This document shows positions 8,880-20,540 of a stretch of DNA of 64,000 nt, in pieces (position 1 is the first letter of the stretch; each line of letters opens with the position of its first letter). A model generated the notes under the pieces. The model searched no databases. It had not been told where the DNA came from and saw nothing but the letters and a program-made list of their open reading frames with translations. The stretch comes from Huaxiibacter chinensis (GTDB lineage: Bacteria; Pseudomonadota; Gammaproteobacteria; Enterobacterales; Enterobacteriaceae). The translations under genes were made by a program, and so were the position numbers. The stretch lies in the NCBI RefSeq assembly GCF_022171985.1, contig NZ_JAJVHF010000006.1, positions 124,001 through 188,000 of the forward strand. The letters are read 5' to 3'.

Positions 8880-9851
8880 ATGAGCAAACTCAAATTACAC
8901 GCGGTTTCTCGCGCGGACTTCATCGCTAAAAACTATGCAGATTTCCAGACGCTGCTGGATAACCGAGTTAATCCGGACAGCATCCCTGAACGCTTTTATT
9001 GTGGCGGCCGTGGCGGCTGGACTTTCCAGACTACGCTTGCGCTAAAGCACTATTACGGCGACGAGATCGAATGCTCGTTTGGTTCTGAATGCCGGGCGGA
9101 TGCCATCAATCTGATGCATAACGACGACTTCGGCTCGCGCGTGAAACCCTGGCGCGGCGTTACGGTGGTGGCGCGTGCCGATCGTCCACCGGTGGTCGGC
9201 GCGGATGTTGTGGTGGATCAGAACCCGGAAGTCGATGGTCACAGTAACCGCATATTTGTGCCGTACTGGCCACAGCCGGGCGTCAAACCGCGTCAGCGTA
9301 CCGATGAAACCGTCAAGACCGTCGCCTTTTTTGGCCGCGTTGACAGCTTCCCGGACGAGTATCGTGACGGCAATTTCAAACAACGTCTTGCCGAACAGGG
9401 CATCGAACTGCGTATCTCCTTTGATAACTGGACGAACTACCAGGACGTGGACGTTTGTATCAGCTTCCGCAAATCACATGACCACAAGTTAGCCCGCAAG
9501 CCCGCCAGTAAGCTGATTAATAACTGGCTCGGTAAAACCGTCATGGTCTGTGATGATGAGCCGTCTTACCGCGCGATTCGTGAAAGCGAACTGGATTACC
9601 TGATCGCTAAAAACCCTGACGAAGCCTTCGAGGCGATCATGAAGCTCAAAAATACCCCTGAGCTTTATCGTCAGATGCGCGAGCAGGGAGATAAACGTTT
9701 ACAGGTCTACTCCCGCGAAGCGGTTGCCGCGCGCTGGTTTAACCTGTTTGAGGAGACCTGGCGTAAAGGATTGCATAATCGCCCAACATGGGTTCGCGCA
9801 CTGCGCTTTGGCTTTGGCAAAGCCATTCGTCCGCTGACTAAAAAGTTCTGA
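8880..9851 (+). CDS. Unrecognised protein of LPS core locus, GT-B-like C-terminus
   Basis: 323 residues, soluble, with no signal peptide or membrane segment. I do not recognise the family. The N-terminal half has GGRGGWTFQTTLALKHYYG and WRGVTVVARADRPPV. The C-terminal half (PASKLINNWLGKTVMVCDDE, ESELDYLIAKNPDEAFEAI, LYRQMREQG) has the look of the donor-binding half of a GT-B glycosyltransferase, where a clipped peptide SKLINNW and a following acidic residue would bind the nucleotide sugar. It starts 8 bp after the WaaH-like gene and ends 18 bp before the phosphoethanolamine transferase gene, so it is probably co-transcribed and works on the same core. Confidence 0.6.
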   Translation: MSKLKLHAVSRADFIAKNYADFQTLLDNRVNPDSIPERFYCGGRGGWTFQTTLALKHYYGDEIECSFGSECRADAINLMHNDDFGSRVKPWRGVTVVARADRPPVVGADVVVDQNPEVDGHSNRIFVPYWPQPGVKPRQRTDETVKTVAFFGRVDSFPDEYRDGNFKQRLAEQGIELRISFDNWTNYQDVDVCISFRKSHDHKLARKPASKLINNWLGKTVMVCDDEPSYRAIRESELDYLIAKNPDEAFEAIMKLKNTPELYRQMREQGDKRLQVYSREAVAARWFNLFEETWRKGLHNRPTWVRALRFGFGKAIRPLTKKF

Positions 9852-9869
9852 CCGGGATTGAGTTCTTTC

Positions 9870-11504
9870 ATGTTCAAAACATCTACACGTTCTTCACTCA
9901 CCATGCGCAGCAACCTGTTGCGTACACTGGGGCTGACGCTGGCTTTTCTGCTGCTGTTTTCGCTATCCGAAATCATCATTCTGTTAAAAGACCACGTGTA
10001 TCAGCCAAAAGCGGGCGATATTTCGCTTTATCTCATCATTTCGCTGCTTGCTGCGGTCAGTGCACGCTTTTTCCTGACGCGCCTGCTGCTGGCGGTGACA
10101 TTCATCGTCCAGATCTCTGAAGCCGTCTATTACCAGTTTTATGGGCAATTTTACGGTCCCAGTGAAGTCTGGCTGGCCTTTGTCGAAACGAAAGATATTG
10201 CCAGCGGCATCACCGACAGCCTCGGATCGCTTGGCATCTATTTCGCCATCATGGCCGTTGCGGTTATTTTTGCCCTGGTCTTTACGCGCCGCCTGGCTCC
10301 CCTGTGGCATAAATGGCTGGCGCTGCCGTGCCTGCTTGCCATCGTGGTCATGTTTGCCGGGCAGTTCTATAAAGCGATTGACGGGCAAATGTACAAGTTC
10401 AACCCGGATCTGCGTCATTCCCTGCTACGTAATGGTCTCTCGGCGATGAGCTTTAGCGCGATCCGTTTGATTCCGGAAGCGCTGTCTGGCGAAAACCAGA
10501 GCGTCACCCATTACGATCCATACAAGGTCACGCCGATTGAAGGCACACACGCGGGTAAATACTCCATCATTCTGGCCATCGGCGAGAGCCTGAACCCGCA
10601 TCATGTGAGTGCGCTGGGCTACGAGCGCGACACGACGCCAGAGCTGAAAGCGCTGCTGAAACAGTATCAGGGAACCGGTCGTCTGATCGTCTCTAATGCC
10701 GTCTCCACGCGCGTGGCGATTCCTATGCTGGTCAACAACCTGCGTGAGCCTGATAACTACGGCGCCTACAAATCAAAATCGACCAATATTTTTGCCAACG
10801 CGAAAAAGCACGGTTACCAGACGGCCTTTATCTCGGCCCAGGGTCTGGAAGGACTGAGTAACTGGATTGGCATCCACGATATCGATCTGTGGGAAGACAC
10901 GCAGATTCGTCCGGCTCCGGATGTCGGTGCCGACGTGGTGCTGACCCCCTCTGTCGAAAAAGCGACCCTGGACTGGAACAAACCGTTCCTGATGGTGCTG
11001 AACAGCCGCGCGCCGCATATCCCTTACGAACGCAACATCCCGCAGGGTTTTGCCAAATTCTCTACGCCGCGCCTGAACGATGACGTTGCGCAGAAGAAAA
11101 ACGAGTATGACGATGCGGTTCGCCTGTACGACAAAGAGCTGGCCTCGGCGATTCGCACGGCGATGGCTAAATCGGCACTGCCTGTCCTGGTCTTTATCAC
11201 TTCCGACCATGGCGAACGCGTGGGTGACGGCGGGCTGTTTGGCCATTCAGTTGTCGAGATGCCGATTGCTCAGGTACCGTTCTTGTACTTCAGCAACGAT
11301 CCCGCCTACTCCATGCAGGCGATAGGCCCGCAGGTCCCGCTTAACCATTATCAGGTGGCGACCTTAATCAATAAAATGCTGGGCTATACGGTCAGTAATC
11401 CCAACCAGAAAGATGACAGCTTCTTCATCACCGGGGGCGACATTCGGGGCCTTTCGGAGCGAGTCACCTATCATCTGAACGCGCTTCCTGAAGCAGAGCG
11501 TTAA
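9870..11504 (+). CDS. LPS core phosphoethanolamine transferase (sulfatase family, EptC-like)
   Basis: 544 residues from the ATG at 9870; an in-frame TTG at 9858 is less likely. The N-terminal part has about five membrane helices (residues 15-165), followed by a periplasmic sulfatase-fold domain. Metal-site motifs are AIGESLNPHHVSALGYERDT, NAVSTRVAIPML with the predicted nucleophile Thr near residue 280, and ITSDHGERVGDGGLFGHS. Such enzymes move phosphoethanolamine from phosphatidylethanolamine to lipid A or core sugars. Its place in the waa operon suggests a core heptose or hexose as acceptor. A hairpin terminator follows at 11521. A second, divergent paralogue is encoded at 24440. Confidence 0.82.
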   Translation: MFKTSTRSSLTMRSNLLRTLGLTLAFLLLFSLSEIIILLKDHVYQPKAGDISLYLIISLLAAVSARFFLTRLLLAVTFIVQISEAVYYQFYGQFYGPSEVWLAFVETKDIASGITDSLGSLGIYFAIMAVAVIFALVFTRRLAPLWHKWLALPCLLAIVVMFAGQFYKAIDGQMYKFNPDLRHSLLRNGLSAMSFSAIRLIPEALSGENQSVTHYDPYKVTPIEGTHAGKYSIILAIGESLNPHHVSALGYERDTTPELKALLKQYQGTGRLIVSNAVSTRVAIPMLVNNLREPDNYGAYKSKSTNIFANAKKHGYQTAFISAQGLEGLSNWIGIHDIDLWEDTQIRPAPDVGADVVLTPSVEKATLDWNKPFLMVLNSRAPHIPYERNIPQGFAKFSTPRLNDDVAQKKNEYDDAVRLYDKELASAIRTAMAKSALPVLVFITSDHGERVGDGGLFGHSVVEMPIAQVPFLYFSNDPAYSMQAIGPQVPLNHYQVATLINKMLGYTVSNPNQKDDSFFITGGDIRGLSERVTYHLNALPEAER

Positions 11505-11520
11505 TCCAGAAGACATTGAA

Positions 11521-11546
11521 CGGGCAAGCAATTGCCCGTTTTTTTA
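11521..11546 (+). terminator. Rho-independent terminator
   Basis: CGGGCAA (11521-11527), a four-base loop and TTGCCCG (11532-11538), followed by eight T. It closes the transcription unit ending with the phosphoethanolamine transferase gene and separates it from waaA. Confidence 0.9.
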
Positions 11547-11659
11547 TCCGCAAATGCCTGTAACACCGTCAAATGGACAAGCAAAAGCGCCAAAGAGATA
11601 GCTTTAGACGGCCTAAATGCTTAGAATTTGCCCGCCGAAACTAAAAAACGGATAATCGC

Positions 11660-12934
11660 TTGGAATTGTTGTATACCGCTCTGCTCTACATCATTCAGCC
11701 ACTGGTGTGGCTGCGACTATTGCTTCGTAGCCGTAAAGCGCCTGCGTACCGAAAACGCTGGGCCGAACGTTATGGCTATTGCCGCAATAAGGTGGCGCCG
11801 GACGGTATTCTGCTGCACTCCGTATCTGTCGGCGAAACGCTGGCGGCCATCCCGCTGGTTCGCGCCTTGCGCCATCGCTATCCTTCGCTTCCGATCACCG
11901 TGACCACCATGACGCCTACCGGGTCGGAACGCGCGATGTCGGCCTTTGGCAAAGACGTCCATCACGTTTATCTGCCTTACGACCTGCCCTGCGCCATGAA
12001 CCGTTTCCTCAACACCGTGCGACCCAAGCTGGTGATTGTGATGGAAACCGAACTGTGGCCGAACATGATTTCTGCACTGCATGCCCGCAAAATCCCGCTG
12101 GTCGTGGCCAATGCCCGTCTTTCAGAACGTTCAGCGAAGGGTTACGGAAAGCTCGGGAAATTTATGCGCCGTCTGCTGAGTAAAATTACGCTGATTGCCG
12201 CGCAAAACGACGAAGATGCCGCGCGCTTCCTTTCCCTGGGCCTAAAGCGTAACCAGCTTGCCGTTACCGGCAGCCTCAAATTTGATATTTCAGTGACGCC
12301 AGAGCTGGCGGCACGCGCGATCACGTTACGCCGCCAGTGGGCGCCGCGTCGTCAGGTCTGGATTGCCACCAGCACCCACGATGGCGAAGAAGAGATCATC
12401 CTGCAGGCGCACCGTCGCTTGCTGGAGAAATTCCCGGACTTACTGCTGATTCTGGTTCCACGCCATCCGGAGCGCTTCAAAGACGCACGGGAACTGGTGC
12501 AAAAAGGGGGATTCAGCTTCACCCTGCGCAGCACCGGCGAAATCCCGTCTAACAGCACCCAGGTGGTGATTGGCGATACCATGGGTGAATTGATGCTGCT
12601 TTACGGCATTGCCGATCTGGCCTTCGTCGGCGGAAGCCTTGTCGAACGGGGCGGACATAACCCACTGGAACCTGCCGCTCATGCGATTCCGGTTCTGATG
12701 GGCCCGCACATCTTTAACTTCAAAGATATCTGCGCGAAATTGCAGCAGGCCGATGGCCTGATTACCGTTACCGATGCGGACTCTGTCGTGAAAGAGGTTT
12801 CCACCCTGCTGACCGACGAAGATTACCGCCTGTGGTACGGCCGCCATGCGGTTGAAGTGCTGCATCAGAATCAGGGCGCTTTAACGCGCTTACTGGAACT
12901 TCTGCAACCTTATCTGCCTCAGCGGAGCCATTAA
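11660..12934 (+). CDS. waaA: 3-deoxy-D-manno-octulosonic acid (Kdo) transferase
   Basis: Transfers two Kdo residues from CMP-Kdo onto lipid IVA at the inner membrane; essential for LPS. 424 residues, the usual length. It begins with TTG, encoding [17 protein letters not shown], exactly as remembered for E. coli WaaA, which also starts with TTG. A single N-terminal membrane helix is followed by GT30 motifs: [40 protein letters not shown] and [15 protein letters not shown]. Its stop overlaps the waaE start (TAATG). Confidence 0.97.
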   Translation: MELLYTALLYIIQPLVWLRLLLRSRKAPAYRKRWAERYGYCRNKVAPDGILLHSVSVGETLAAIPLVRALRHRYPSLPITVTTMTPTGSERAMSAFGKDVHHVYLPYDLPCAMNRFLNTVRPKLVIVMETELWPNMISALHARKIPLVVANARLSERSAKGYGKLGKFMRRLLSKITLIAAQNDEDAARFLSLGLKRNQLAVTGSLKFDISVTPELAARAITLRRQWAPRRQVWIATSTHDGEEEIILQAHRRLLEKFPDLLLILVPRHPERFKDARELVQKGGFSFTLRSTGEIPSNSTQVVIGDTMGELMLLYGIADLAFVGGSLVERGGHNPLEPAAHAIPVLMGPHIFNFKDICAKLQQADGLITVTDADSVVKEVSTLLTDEDYRLWYGRHAVEVLHQNQGALTRLLELLQPYLPQRSH

Positions 12935-13704
12935 TGCCACTGCGCCTGTCGGTCGTGATGATCGCCAAAAACGCTGCCGACCTGCTGCCTGACTGTCTGG
13001 CTTCTGTCGCCTGGGCCGACGAAATTGTGCTGCTTGATTCCGGCAGCGAGGACGCAACCCCCGACGTCGCCCGTGCGGCAGGTGTAAAGGTTTATACCAA
13101 TACGGACTGGCAGGGTTACGGCATTCAGCGTCAGCGCGCGCAGGCGTATGCAACCGGCGATTACGTGTTGATGATTGATACAGACGAACGCATCACGCCG
13201 GAACTCAGGCAATCCATTCAAAACGTGCTTCACGCGCCCGCCCCCGGTGCGGTTTACAGTATCGCCCGTCGTAACTATTTTCTGGGCCGCTTTATGCGTC
13301 ACAGCGGCTGGTACCCCGATCGTGTCACGCGCCTTTATGCGCGTACGGACTATCAGTACAACGATAACCGGGTGCATGAATCGCTGGCCTGCGACCATGC
13401 GCAGGTGGTTGCCTTACGCGGGGATTTGCTCCACCTGACCTGTCGCGATTTCGCCAGCTTCCAGCAAAAGCAGCTGAACTATGCCACCGCCTGGGCACAG
13501 GAACGGCATCAGCGCGGCAAGAAGACCAGCCTGACGGGGATCTTTACCCATACGCTTGGCGCGTTCCTGAAAACATTGCTTTTACGGGGTGGCGTGCTGG
13601 ACGGTAAGCAGGGCTGGTTACTGGCAGTGGTGAATGCGCAGTATACTTTCAATAAATACACCGAGCTGTGGGCGCTAAACCGCGGCTATTCAGAGAAAGC
13701 GTAA
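12934..13704 (+). CDS. waaE: LPS core beta-1,4-glucosyltransferase
   Basis: A GT2 enzyme, also called KdtX, which in Klebsiella and Serratia transfers glucose to HepI of the inner core. 256 residues, N-terminal [20 protein letters not shown], the donor-site acidic cluster [12 protein letters not shown], and RVHESL. The waaA-waaE-coaD order is typical of Klebsiella, Serratia and Enterobacter and is absent from E. coli K-12, which lacks this gene between waaA and coaD. Its start overlaps the waaA stop. Confidence 0.92.
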   Translation: MPLRLSVVMIAKNAADLLPDCLASVAWADEIVLLDSGSEDATPDVARAAGVKVYTNTDWQGYGIQRQRAQAYATGDYVLMIDTDERITPELRQSIQNVLHAPAPGAVYSIARRNYFLGRFMRHSGWYPDRVTRLYARTDYQYNDNRVHESLACDHAQVVALRGDLLHLTCRDFASFQQKQLNYATAWAQERHQRGKKTSLTGIFTHTLGAFLKTLLLRGGVLDGKQGWLLAVVNAQYTFNKYTELWALNRGYSEKA

Positions 13705-14187
<483 letters not shown>

Positions 14188-14188
14188 C

Positions 14189-14998
14189 TTATTTCTGACA
14201 CTGGCGGCAATAGAAGGTGGCGCGCTGCGCGTGCTTCGTCGCCACAATCGGTGTGCCGCAGACTCTGCACGGCTCGCCTTTACGCCCATAGACCTGTAGT
14301 TCCTGCGCAAAATAACCTGGCTTACCGTCACTTTGCAGGAAGTCTTTCAGCGTCGTGCCACCCTGCTCAATCGAGCGCTGCAACACCGCCTTAATGACCT
14401 TGACCAGCAATTCGCACTCGGCGTCCGACAGGGAAAGCGCAAGCCGATCGGGATGGATCCCGGCGGCAAACAGCGATTCGCTGGCGTAGATATTCCCTAC
14501 GCCCACCACCAGCTTGTTATCCATCAGCCAGGGTTTGATCGCCGTTTTCTTCTTCGCGCACTGTGCTTTCAGGTAGGTGGCGTCAAACGCCTCGCTTAGC
14601 GGCTCTGGCCCAAGATGGGCCAGCACGTTATGGCCGGCAAGCTCTTTAGTCCATAACCACGCGCCAAAGCGGCGAGGATCCGTATAACGCAGCACTTTGC
14701 CGTTGCTCAGCACTAAATCCACGTGGTCGTGTTTTGCCGCAGGCAACTCTTCCGTCAGGATGCGCAGGCTGCCGGACATCCCCAGGTGGATGATAATCCA
14801 GCCGTCAGGCAGCTCCAGCAGCAGGTATTTGGCGCGACGCTGTACGCTCAGCACCGGTTTATCGCTTAATGCATGTATCTCATCAGAAACGGGCCAACGG
14901 AGACGGCCGTTACGCACAATGGCATGCAGAATCGTTGCGCCGACCAGATGCGGCTCGATACCGCGGCGGCTGGTCTCTACCTCAGGTAATTCAGGCAT
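14189..14998 (-). CDS. mutM: Formamidopyrimidine-DNA glycosylase
   Basis: Excises 8-oxoguanine and formamidopyrimidines. The start was chosen at the ATG encoding [13 protein letters not shown] because Pro2 is the catalytic nucleophile in this family. It also has a very good Shine-Dalgarno (AAAGGAGGAAAC) immediately upstream. 269 residues. The H2TH region is near [12 protein letters not shown], and the C-terminal zinc finger is CRVCGTPIV...CRQCQ. A terminator (15031-15050) isolates it from the upstream rpmBG unit. Confidence 0.97.
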   Translation of the reverse strand: MPELPEVETSRRGIEPHLVGATILHAIVRNGRLRWPVSDEIHALSDKPVLSVQRRAKYLLLELPDGWIIIHLGMSGSLRILTEELPAAKHDHVDLVLSNGKVLRYTDPRRFGAWLWTKELAGHNVLAHLGPEPLSEAFDATYLKAQCAKKKTAIKPWLMDNKLVVGVGNIYASESLFAAGIHPDRLALSLSDAECELLVKVIKAVLQRSIEQGGTTLKDFLQSDGKPGYFAQELQVYGRKGEPCRVCGTPIVATKHAQRATFYCRQCQK

Positions 14999-15030
14999 GT
15001 TTCCTCCTTTGAGATACATAGAATGCAAAA

Positions 15031-15050
15031 AACCCGGCCGAAGCCGGGTT
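15031..15050 (-). terminator. Terminator of rpmB-rpmG
   Basis: On the minus strand AACCCGGC, loop TTCG, GCCGGGTT and then a T-run: a textbook UUCG tetraloop terminator 22 bp past the rpmG stop. Confidence 0.92.
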
Positions 15051-15072
15051 TTTCATACAAAGGAAACCAAAA

Positions 15073-15243
<171 letters not shown>

Positions 15244-15262
15244 CTATTTCCTCTTTAAGTAC

Positions 15263-15520
<258 letters not shown>

Positions 15521-15646
15521 TTAGCTCGAGCTTCGTATGGGGTATCGGCGCCTCGTCAGGCTTTACAGCCCGGTCATCGCATAGTTCTAAGTGAACTCTC
15601 GATTGCCAGGCCCAAATGCCAAACCCGAGATTCTCAAAGGTGGCGT

Positions 15647-15675
15647 AGTATACGCTGACTCGGCGATGTGCTCAA
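15647..15675 (-). promoter_or_regulatory. Sigma-70 promoter of rpmB-rpmG
   Basis: On the minus strand TTGAGC (15670-15675), a 17-bp spacer and TATACT (15647-15652). The spacing is optimal, and the site lies about 150 bp upstream of rpmB, leaving a long 5' leader. Confidence 0.7.
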
Positions 15676-15717
15676 GTCCCGAACAGACAAAGATCCCAAT
15701 GGATCGCGAGAACGGGG

Positions 15718-16383
15718 TTAAATCCAACCCCGCTCTGCAAAAGAGACGTACTCTCCACGGCCAATTATCAGATGGTCTAAGACACGAATATCCATGAATT
15801 GACAGCATTTAATAATACGATCGGTGATCTGTCTGTCGGCTTTACTCGGTTCGGCACAGCCCGAGGGGTGATTATGCGCGAGGATCACCGCCGCTGCATT
15901 CACTTTTATCGCTTCTCGCACAATTTCTCGCGGATGTACCTCAACATGACTCAGTGTTCCCGAAAAAAGACGGCTGTGTTTGAGCACATGATTTTTATTA
16001 TCCAGAAAGATCACCATAAAGATCTCGCGTTCCGCATCCGAAAGCTGGCTTTGCAGAAAATCACGCGTCATTTGGGGGCTGAGCAGCAATGACTCCTCCT
16101 GCATACGCACGTTGTAAAATCGCCGTGCCAGCTCTGCAATCCCCTTAAGCTGGGCGAATTTGGCTAAGCCGATGCCCTCAACGTGCTTAAATTCCGCGTG
16201 CTCCGCGGTGAGCAGGCCGTACAACGAGCCGAAATGATGTAGCAGCTCCTGCGACAGCATATACACGCTCTTTCCCGGTATGCCTGTCCGTAAAAACAGC
16301 GCCAGTAACTCGGTATCCGTCAGTGATGTGATGCCGTGATTGAGCATCTTTTCACGCGGCAATAGTGGCAATGTCGTATCCAT
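15718..16383 (-). CDS. radC: RadC family JAB/MPN domain protein
   Basis: 221 residues from the ATG at 16383 ([13 protein letters not shown]), preceded by GGAGAGGGAC; this matches E. coli RadC (YicR) in length. An N-terminal helix-hairpin-helix is at about residues 20-90 ([15 protein letters not shown]), and a C-terminal JAMM metal motif [14 protein letters not shown] follows. RadC proteins were linked to repair, but their biochemical role is unsettled. It is divergent from coaBC, as in E. coli. Confidence 0.95.
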   Translation of the reverse strand: MDTTLPLLPREKMLNHGITSLTDTELLALFLRTGIPGKSVYMLSQELLHHFGSLYGLLTAEHAEFKHVEGIGLAKFAQLKGIAELARRFYNVRMQEESLLLSPQMTRDFLQSQLSDAEREIFMVIFLDNKNHVLKHSRLFSGTLSHVEVHPREIVREAIKVNAAAVILAHNHPSGCAEPSKADRQITDRIIKCCQFMDIRVLDHLIIGRGEYVSFAERGWI

Positions 16384-16550
16384 GTCCCTCTCCTTTTGCC
16401 GCCACTTTGCCATAGCCCTTTCAGCCCTTCGACGGACCCGTTTTCTTCTTGCGTAGCGCCTCGCAAAGTGGAACGCGTACAAAATCACGTCGCTTTTCTT
16501 ATTGTGATAAAATGCCCCTCTCTGGTGAACCCCAACAGGAAAGAATCAAC

Positions 16551-17762
16551 ATGAGCCTGGCCGGTAAAAAAATCGTACTTGGCGTCAGCGGCGGAATCGC
16601 TGCGTATAAAGCGCCAGAACTGGTGCGTCGCTTGCGCGACCGTGGCGCAGACGTGCGCGTCGCGATCACAGAAGGGGGCAAAGCCTTTATCACCCCTTTA
16701 AGCCTGCAAGCCGTATCAGGATACCCGGTTTCGGATAGCCTGCTCGACCCGGCTGCAGAAGCGGCCATGGGCCATATTGAACTGGGCAAATGGGCAGACC
16801 TCGTTATCCTTGCCCCCGCTACCGCCGATTTAATCGCCCGCGTCGCGGCTGGCATGGCAAACGACCTGGTCTCAACCATTTGTCTGGCCACGCCTGCGCC
16901 CGTTGCCGTGGTGCCCGCCATGAACCAGCAGATGTACCGTAACGCGGCGACCCAGCACAATCTCGCGACGCTGGCCTCGCGTGGCATGTTGATTTGGGGC
17001 CCGGACAGCGGCAGCCAGGCCTGTGGCGATGTCGGCCCTGGCCGTATGCTCGATCCCCTGACGATTGTCGATATGGCCGTCGCGCATTTCTCGCCTGTCA
17101 ACGATCTGCAACATCTCAACATCATGATTACGGCGGGCCCCACGCGTGAGCCGCTGGATCCGGTGCGCTATATCACCAACCACAGTTCGGGCAAGATGGG
17201 CTTTGCGATTGCTGCCGCAGCGGCTAAACGCGGGGCAAACGTCACGCTGGTGAGCGGCCCGGTCTCGTTACCGACGCCGCCGTCTGTGCAGCGTATTGAT
17301 GTTACCACCGCACTGGAAATGGACGCTGCGGTGCAGGCGCATGCACAGAATCAGCAGATTTTTATCGGTTGTGCCGCCGTCGCAGATTACCGTGCCGGGA
17401 CAATTTCGCAGGACAAAATTAAAAAGCAAGGCGATGAATTAACACTAAAAATGGTGAAGAACCCCGATATCGTTGCAGGGGTCGCCGCATTAAAAGAGCA
17501 TCGACCTTACGTTGTTGGGTTTGCCGCCGAAACGAATAATGTGGAAGAATATGCCCGGCAAAAACGTAGCCGCAAAAACCTCGATTTGATTTGCGCGAAC
17601 GACGTATCGCTGGCCACACAAGGTTTTAACAGCGACAGCAACGCATTGCACCTTTTCTGGCAGGATGGAGATAAACGCTTACCGCTTGAGCGTAAGGAAC
17701 TCCTGGGCCAACAATTACTGGACGAGATCGTTACCCGTTATGATGAAAAAAATCGACGTTAA
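16551..17762 (+). CDS. coaBC: Bifunctional phosphopantothenoylcysteine decarboxylase / phosphopantothenate-cysteine ligase
   Basis: Catalyses two successive CoA steps. The start at [15 protein letters not shown] is preceded by AGGAAAGAATCAAC. 403 residues. The N-terminal flavoprotein decarboxylase domain has [12 protein letters not shown], the active-site PAMNQQM and [12 protein letters not shown]. The C-terminal ligase has [27 protein letters not shown] and VKNPDIV. The last 20 bases overlap dut. Also known as dfp. Confidence 0.97.
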   Translation: MSLAGKKIVLGVSGGIAAYKAPELVRRLRDRGADVRVAITEGGKAFITPLSLQAVSGYPVSDSLLDPAAEAAMGHIELGKWADLVILAPATADLIARVAAGMANDLVSTICLATPAPVAVVPAMNQQMYRNAATQHNLATLASRGMLIWGPDSGSQACGDVGPGRMLDPLTIVDMAVAHFSPVNDLQHLNIMITAGPTREPLDPVRYITNHSSGKMGFAIAAAAAKRGANVTLVSGPVSLPTPPSVQRIDVTTALEMDAAVQAHAQNQQIFIGCAAVADYRAGTISQDKIKKQGDELTLKMVKNPDIVAGVAALKEHRPYVVGFAAETNNVEEYARQKRSRKNLDLICANDVSLATQGFNSDSNALHLFWQDGDKRLPLERKELLGQQLLDEIVTRYDEKNRR

Positions 17763-18198
17763 GATTCTGGACCCGCGTGTAGGTACGCAATTTCCCCTGC
17801 CAACCTACGCCACCTCCGGCTCTGCCGGTCTTGACCTGCGCGCCTGTCTCGATGACGCCGTAGAGCTGGCGCCGGGTGTCACCACCCTGGTGCCAACTGG
17901 CCTTGCCATTCACATTGCAGACCCGTCACTGGCGGCGGTGATTCTGCCGCGTTCGGGTCTGGGCCATAAGCATGGCGTGGTACTGGGTAACCTGGTCGGC
18001 CTGATCGACTCTGATTACCAGGGCCAACTGATGGTTTCCGTCTGGAACCGTGGTCAGGACAGCTTCACGATTGAACCGGGCGAGCGTATCGCACAGATGG
18101 TCTTTGTACCCGTGGTACAGGCAGAATTTAACCTGGTGGCAGACTTCGACGCCACCGATCGTGGCGAGGGCGGCTTCGGCCATTCCGGGCGCAAATAA
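17743..18198 (+). CDS. dut: Deoxyuridine 5'-triphosphate nucleotidohydrolase
   Basis: Hydrolyses dUTP to dUMP, protecting DNA from uracil. 151 residues from ATG at 17743; the adjacent ATG at 17740 would add one Met. All five trimeric dUTPase motifs are visible, including [38 protein letters not shown] and the C-terminal [10 protein letters not shown]. It is nested into the end of coaBC, as in E. coli. Confidence 0.98.
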   Translation: MKKIDVKILDPRVGTQFPLPTYATSGSAGLDLRACLDDAVELAPGVTTLVPTGLAIHIADPSLAAVILPRSGLGHKHGVVLGNLVGLIDSDYQGQLMVSVWNRGQDSFTIEPGERIAQMVFVPVVQAEFNLVADFDATDRGEGGFGHSGRK

Positions 18199-18315
18199 GC
18201 CCGTTAAGACGTCTTACACAGCGTATTAATGCAATAACATACCGCAAACACCTGTTTGCGGTCGCTGTGTGGATGCCAGCCTGACAGGCGCTTATTTTCA
18301 GGGGTATTTTGTAAC

Positions 18316-18912
18316 ATGGCAGAAAAACAAACCGCGAAACGGAATCGTCGCGAAGAAATACTTCAATCTCTGGCACTGATGCTTGAATCCAGTGATGGTA
18401 GCCAACGCATCACCACCGCTAAACTTGCCGCCTCTGTTGGGGTTTCTGAAGCGGCGCTGTATCGCCATTTCCCGAGCAAAACGCGGATGTTTGATAGCCT
18501 CATTGAGTTTATCGAAGATAGCCTGATTACCCGTATCAACCTCATTCTGAAAGACGAGAAAGATACCACCGCCCGATTACGGCTAATTGTTTTGCTGATT
18601 CTGGGTTTTGGTGAACGCAATCCGGGCCTTACGCGGATCATGACGGGCCATGCGCTGATGTTCGAACAGGACAAGCTGCAGGGGCGTATCAACCAGCTTT
18701 TCGAACGTATCGAAGCGCAGTTACGTCAGGTTCTGCGTGAAAAGAAAATGCGCGAAGGAGAAGGCTACGTCACGGACGAAAATCTGCTGGCGGGGCAACT
18801 ACTGGCCTTTTGCGAAGGGATGCTCTCACGCTTTGTGCGCAGCGACTTTAAATATCGCCCTACGGACGATTTTGATACCCGCTGGCCGCTGGTGGCCGCG
18901 CAGTTGCAATAA
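18316..18912 (+). CDS. slmA: Nucleoid occlusion factor SlmA
   Basis: A TetR-fold DNA-binding protein that, bound to chromosomal SlmA sites, disrupts FtsZ polymers over the nucleoid. 198 residues beginning [16 protein letters not shown], with the helix-turn-helix [18 protein letters not shown]. It follows dut, as in E. coli. An inverted repeat CCGCAAAC/GTTTGCGG lies at 18242-18261 in the dut-slmA gap. Confidence 0.97.
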   Translation: MAEKQTAKRNRREEILQSLALMLESSDGSQRITTAKLAASVGVSEAALYRHFPSKTRMFDSLIEFIEDSLITRINLILKDEKDTTARLRLIVLLILGFGERNPGLTRIMTGHALMFEQDKLQGRINQLFERIEAQLRQVLREKKMREGEGYVTDENLLAGQLLAFCEGMLSRFVRSDFKYRPTDDFDTRWPLVAAQLQ

Positions 18913-18963
18913 CCGTGTTGCCGGAGGGTGGACGTCCCCCTCTCCGGCTTACACGTCAGGCAG

Positions 18964-18989
18964 GCCCGGCAAGCATAGCGTCGCCGGGC
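18964..18989. repeat. REP-like inverted repeat between slmA and pyrE
   Basis: GCCCGGC (18964-18970) and GCCGGGC (18983-18989), located between two convergent genes. A second GC-rich hairpin immediately before it (18919-18949) could terminate slmA transcription. Confidence 0.6.
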
Positions 18990-18996
18990 AGCATGC

Positions 18997-19638
18997 TTAA
19001 ACGCCGAATGCTTCCCGATACTCACGCACCGACGCCAGATGATCCGCCATCTCAGGCTTCTCTTCCAGGTAAGCAATCAAATCCTTCAGCGTGATGATAG
19101 AGATCACGTTGCAGCCATAATCACGTTCCACTTCCTGAATGGCCGAGATATCGCCGCGCCCGCGCTCCTGGCGGTCAAGCGAGATCAGTACGCCCGCCAG
19201 CGTCGCATTCTGCGCCTGGATAATCTCCATCGACTCACGGATCGCCGTCCCGGCAGTAATGACATCATCTACCAGCATCACGCGCCCCTGCAACGGGCTC
19301 CCGACCAGATTACCGCCTTCGCCATGCGTCTTGGCTTCTTTGCGGTTAAAGCAATAAGGGACATCGCGATCGTGATGCTCCGCCAGCGCCACCGCAGTGG
19401 TCGTGGCAATCGGAATGCCTTTATAGGCCGGGCCAAACAGCAGATCGAAATCAATCCCGGAATCCGCCAGCGCTTCGGCGTAAAAACGGCCTAACAGTGC
19501 CAGGTCGCGCCCGGTGTTAAACAGGCCGGCGTTGAAGAAATAGGGGCTTTTGCGCCCAGATTTCAGCGTAAATTCGCCAAACTTAAGGACCTGCTTGTTA
19601 AGCGCAAACTCAATAAACTGGCGCTGATACGGTTTCAT
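18997..19638 (-). CDS. pyrE: Orotate phosphoribosyltransferase
   Basis: Forms OMP from orotate and PRPP in de novo pyrimidine synthesis. 213 residues, full length, [16 protein letters not shown]. The PRPP-binding motif [13 protein letters not shown] and the flexible-loop residues are present. It lies downstream of rph with the attenuator hairpin between them, so expression should respond to UTP levels through coupled rph translation. Confidence 0.98.
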   Translation of the reverse strand: MKPYQRQFIEFALNKQVLKFGEFTLKSGRKSPYFFNAGLFNTGRDLALLGRFYAEALADSGIDFDLLFGPAYKGIPIATTTAVALAEHHDRDVPYCFNRKEAKTHGEGGNLVGSPLQGRVMLVDDVITAGTAIRESMEIIQAQNATLAGVLISLDRQERGRGDISAIQEVERDYGCNVISIITLKDLIAYLEEKPEMADHLASVREYREAFGV

Positions 19639-19665
19639 GGATTTGCTCCTTCAGACTTTTTACGG

Positions 19666-19694
19666 ACAAAAAAAAGAGCGACAACGTCGCTCTT
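19666..19694 (-). terminator. rph-pyrE attenuator
   Basis: On the minus strand AAGAGCGAC, loop GTT, GTCGCTCTT and then a run of T; it begins four bases after the rph stop. In E. coli this structure attenuates pyrE transcription unless translation of rph closely follows RNA polymerase when UTP is low. Confidence 0.9.
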
Positions 19695-19698
19695 AAAA

Positions 19699-20415
19699 TT
19701 AATTTTCTAACGCCGCTTTCTGAGTCGTGACAATGGATTCGATTCCCCCTCGGGCTAACGCCAGCAGGGTAAGAAGCTCTTCATGGGTAAACGGCTCGCC
19801 TTCTGCGGTGCCCTGTACCTCGATGATGCGGCCATCTTCGGTCATCACCACGTTCATGTCGGTTTCCGCTGCGGAATCTTCAACGTATTCCAGATCGCAA
19901 AGCGCTTCGCCATTGACGATGCCCACGGATACCGCAGCCACCATGCCTTTCATCGGGTTCTTTTTCAGCTTACCGGCGGCAACCAGTTTGTTCAGCGCAT
20001 CGGCCAGCGCCACACAGGCACCGGTAATTGACGCCGTACGCGTGCCGCCATCGGCCTGAATCACGTCACAGTCGAGCGTAATGGTGAATTCACCCAGGGT
20101 TTTCAGATCGACCGCGGCACGCAGCGCACGCGCGATCAGTCGCTGGATTTCCATGGTACGGCCACCCTGTTTACCCTTCGCCGCTTCACGGGCGTTACGG
20201 GTATGGGTCGCACGCGGAAGCATGCCATATTCAGCGGTGATCCAGCCTTGCCCCTGGCCTTTCAGGAAGCGCGGCACGCCTTCTTCAATCGATGCGGTGC
20301 ACAGCACTTTGGTGTCACCAAATGCAACAAGCACGGAACCCTCAGCGTGTTTTGTATAGTTACGGGTCAGGGTGACGGGGCGCACCTGATTGGCGCTACG
20401 GCCTGATGGACGCAT
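19699..20415 (-). CDS. rph: Ribonuclease PH, intact
   Basis: A phosphorolytic 3'-5' exoribonuclease that trims tRNA 3' ends. 238 residues from [16 protein letters not shown] to AALEN. Motifs include [14 protein letters not shown] and [23 protein letters not shown]. The reading frame is complete, unlike the frameshifted rph of E. coli K-12, so the coupled pyrE should be fully expressed. It is divergent from yicC. Confidence 0.97.
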   Translation of the reverse strand: MRPSGRSANQVRPVTLTRNYTKHAEGSVLVAFGDTKVLCTASIEEGVPRFLKGQGQGWITAEYGMLPRATHTRNAREAAKGKQGGRTMEIQRLIARALRAAVDLKTLGEFTITLDCDVIQADGGTRTASITGACVALADALNKLVAAGKLKKNPMKGMVAAVSVGIVNGEALCDLEYVEDSAAETDMNVVMTEDGRIIEVQGTAEGEPFTHEELLTLLALARGGIESIVTTQKAALEN

Positions 20416-20540
20416 GGTGTTATCTCCGGCTTGAAACGAATGTGGCTGCGCATTATACGGATTAAACGCGCTTATTCCTATCCTGACAAAGCCCCGAAAG
20501 CTATAATCCCCCCATCTCTCCTTCAAAAACGGGAATGTCT

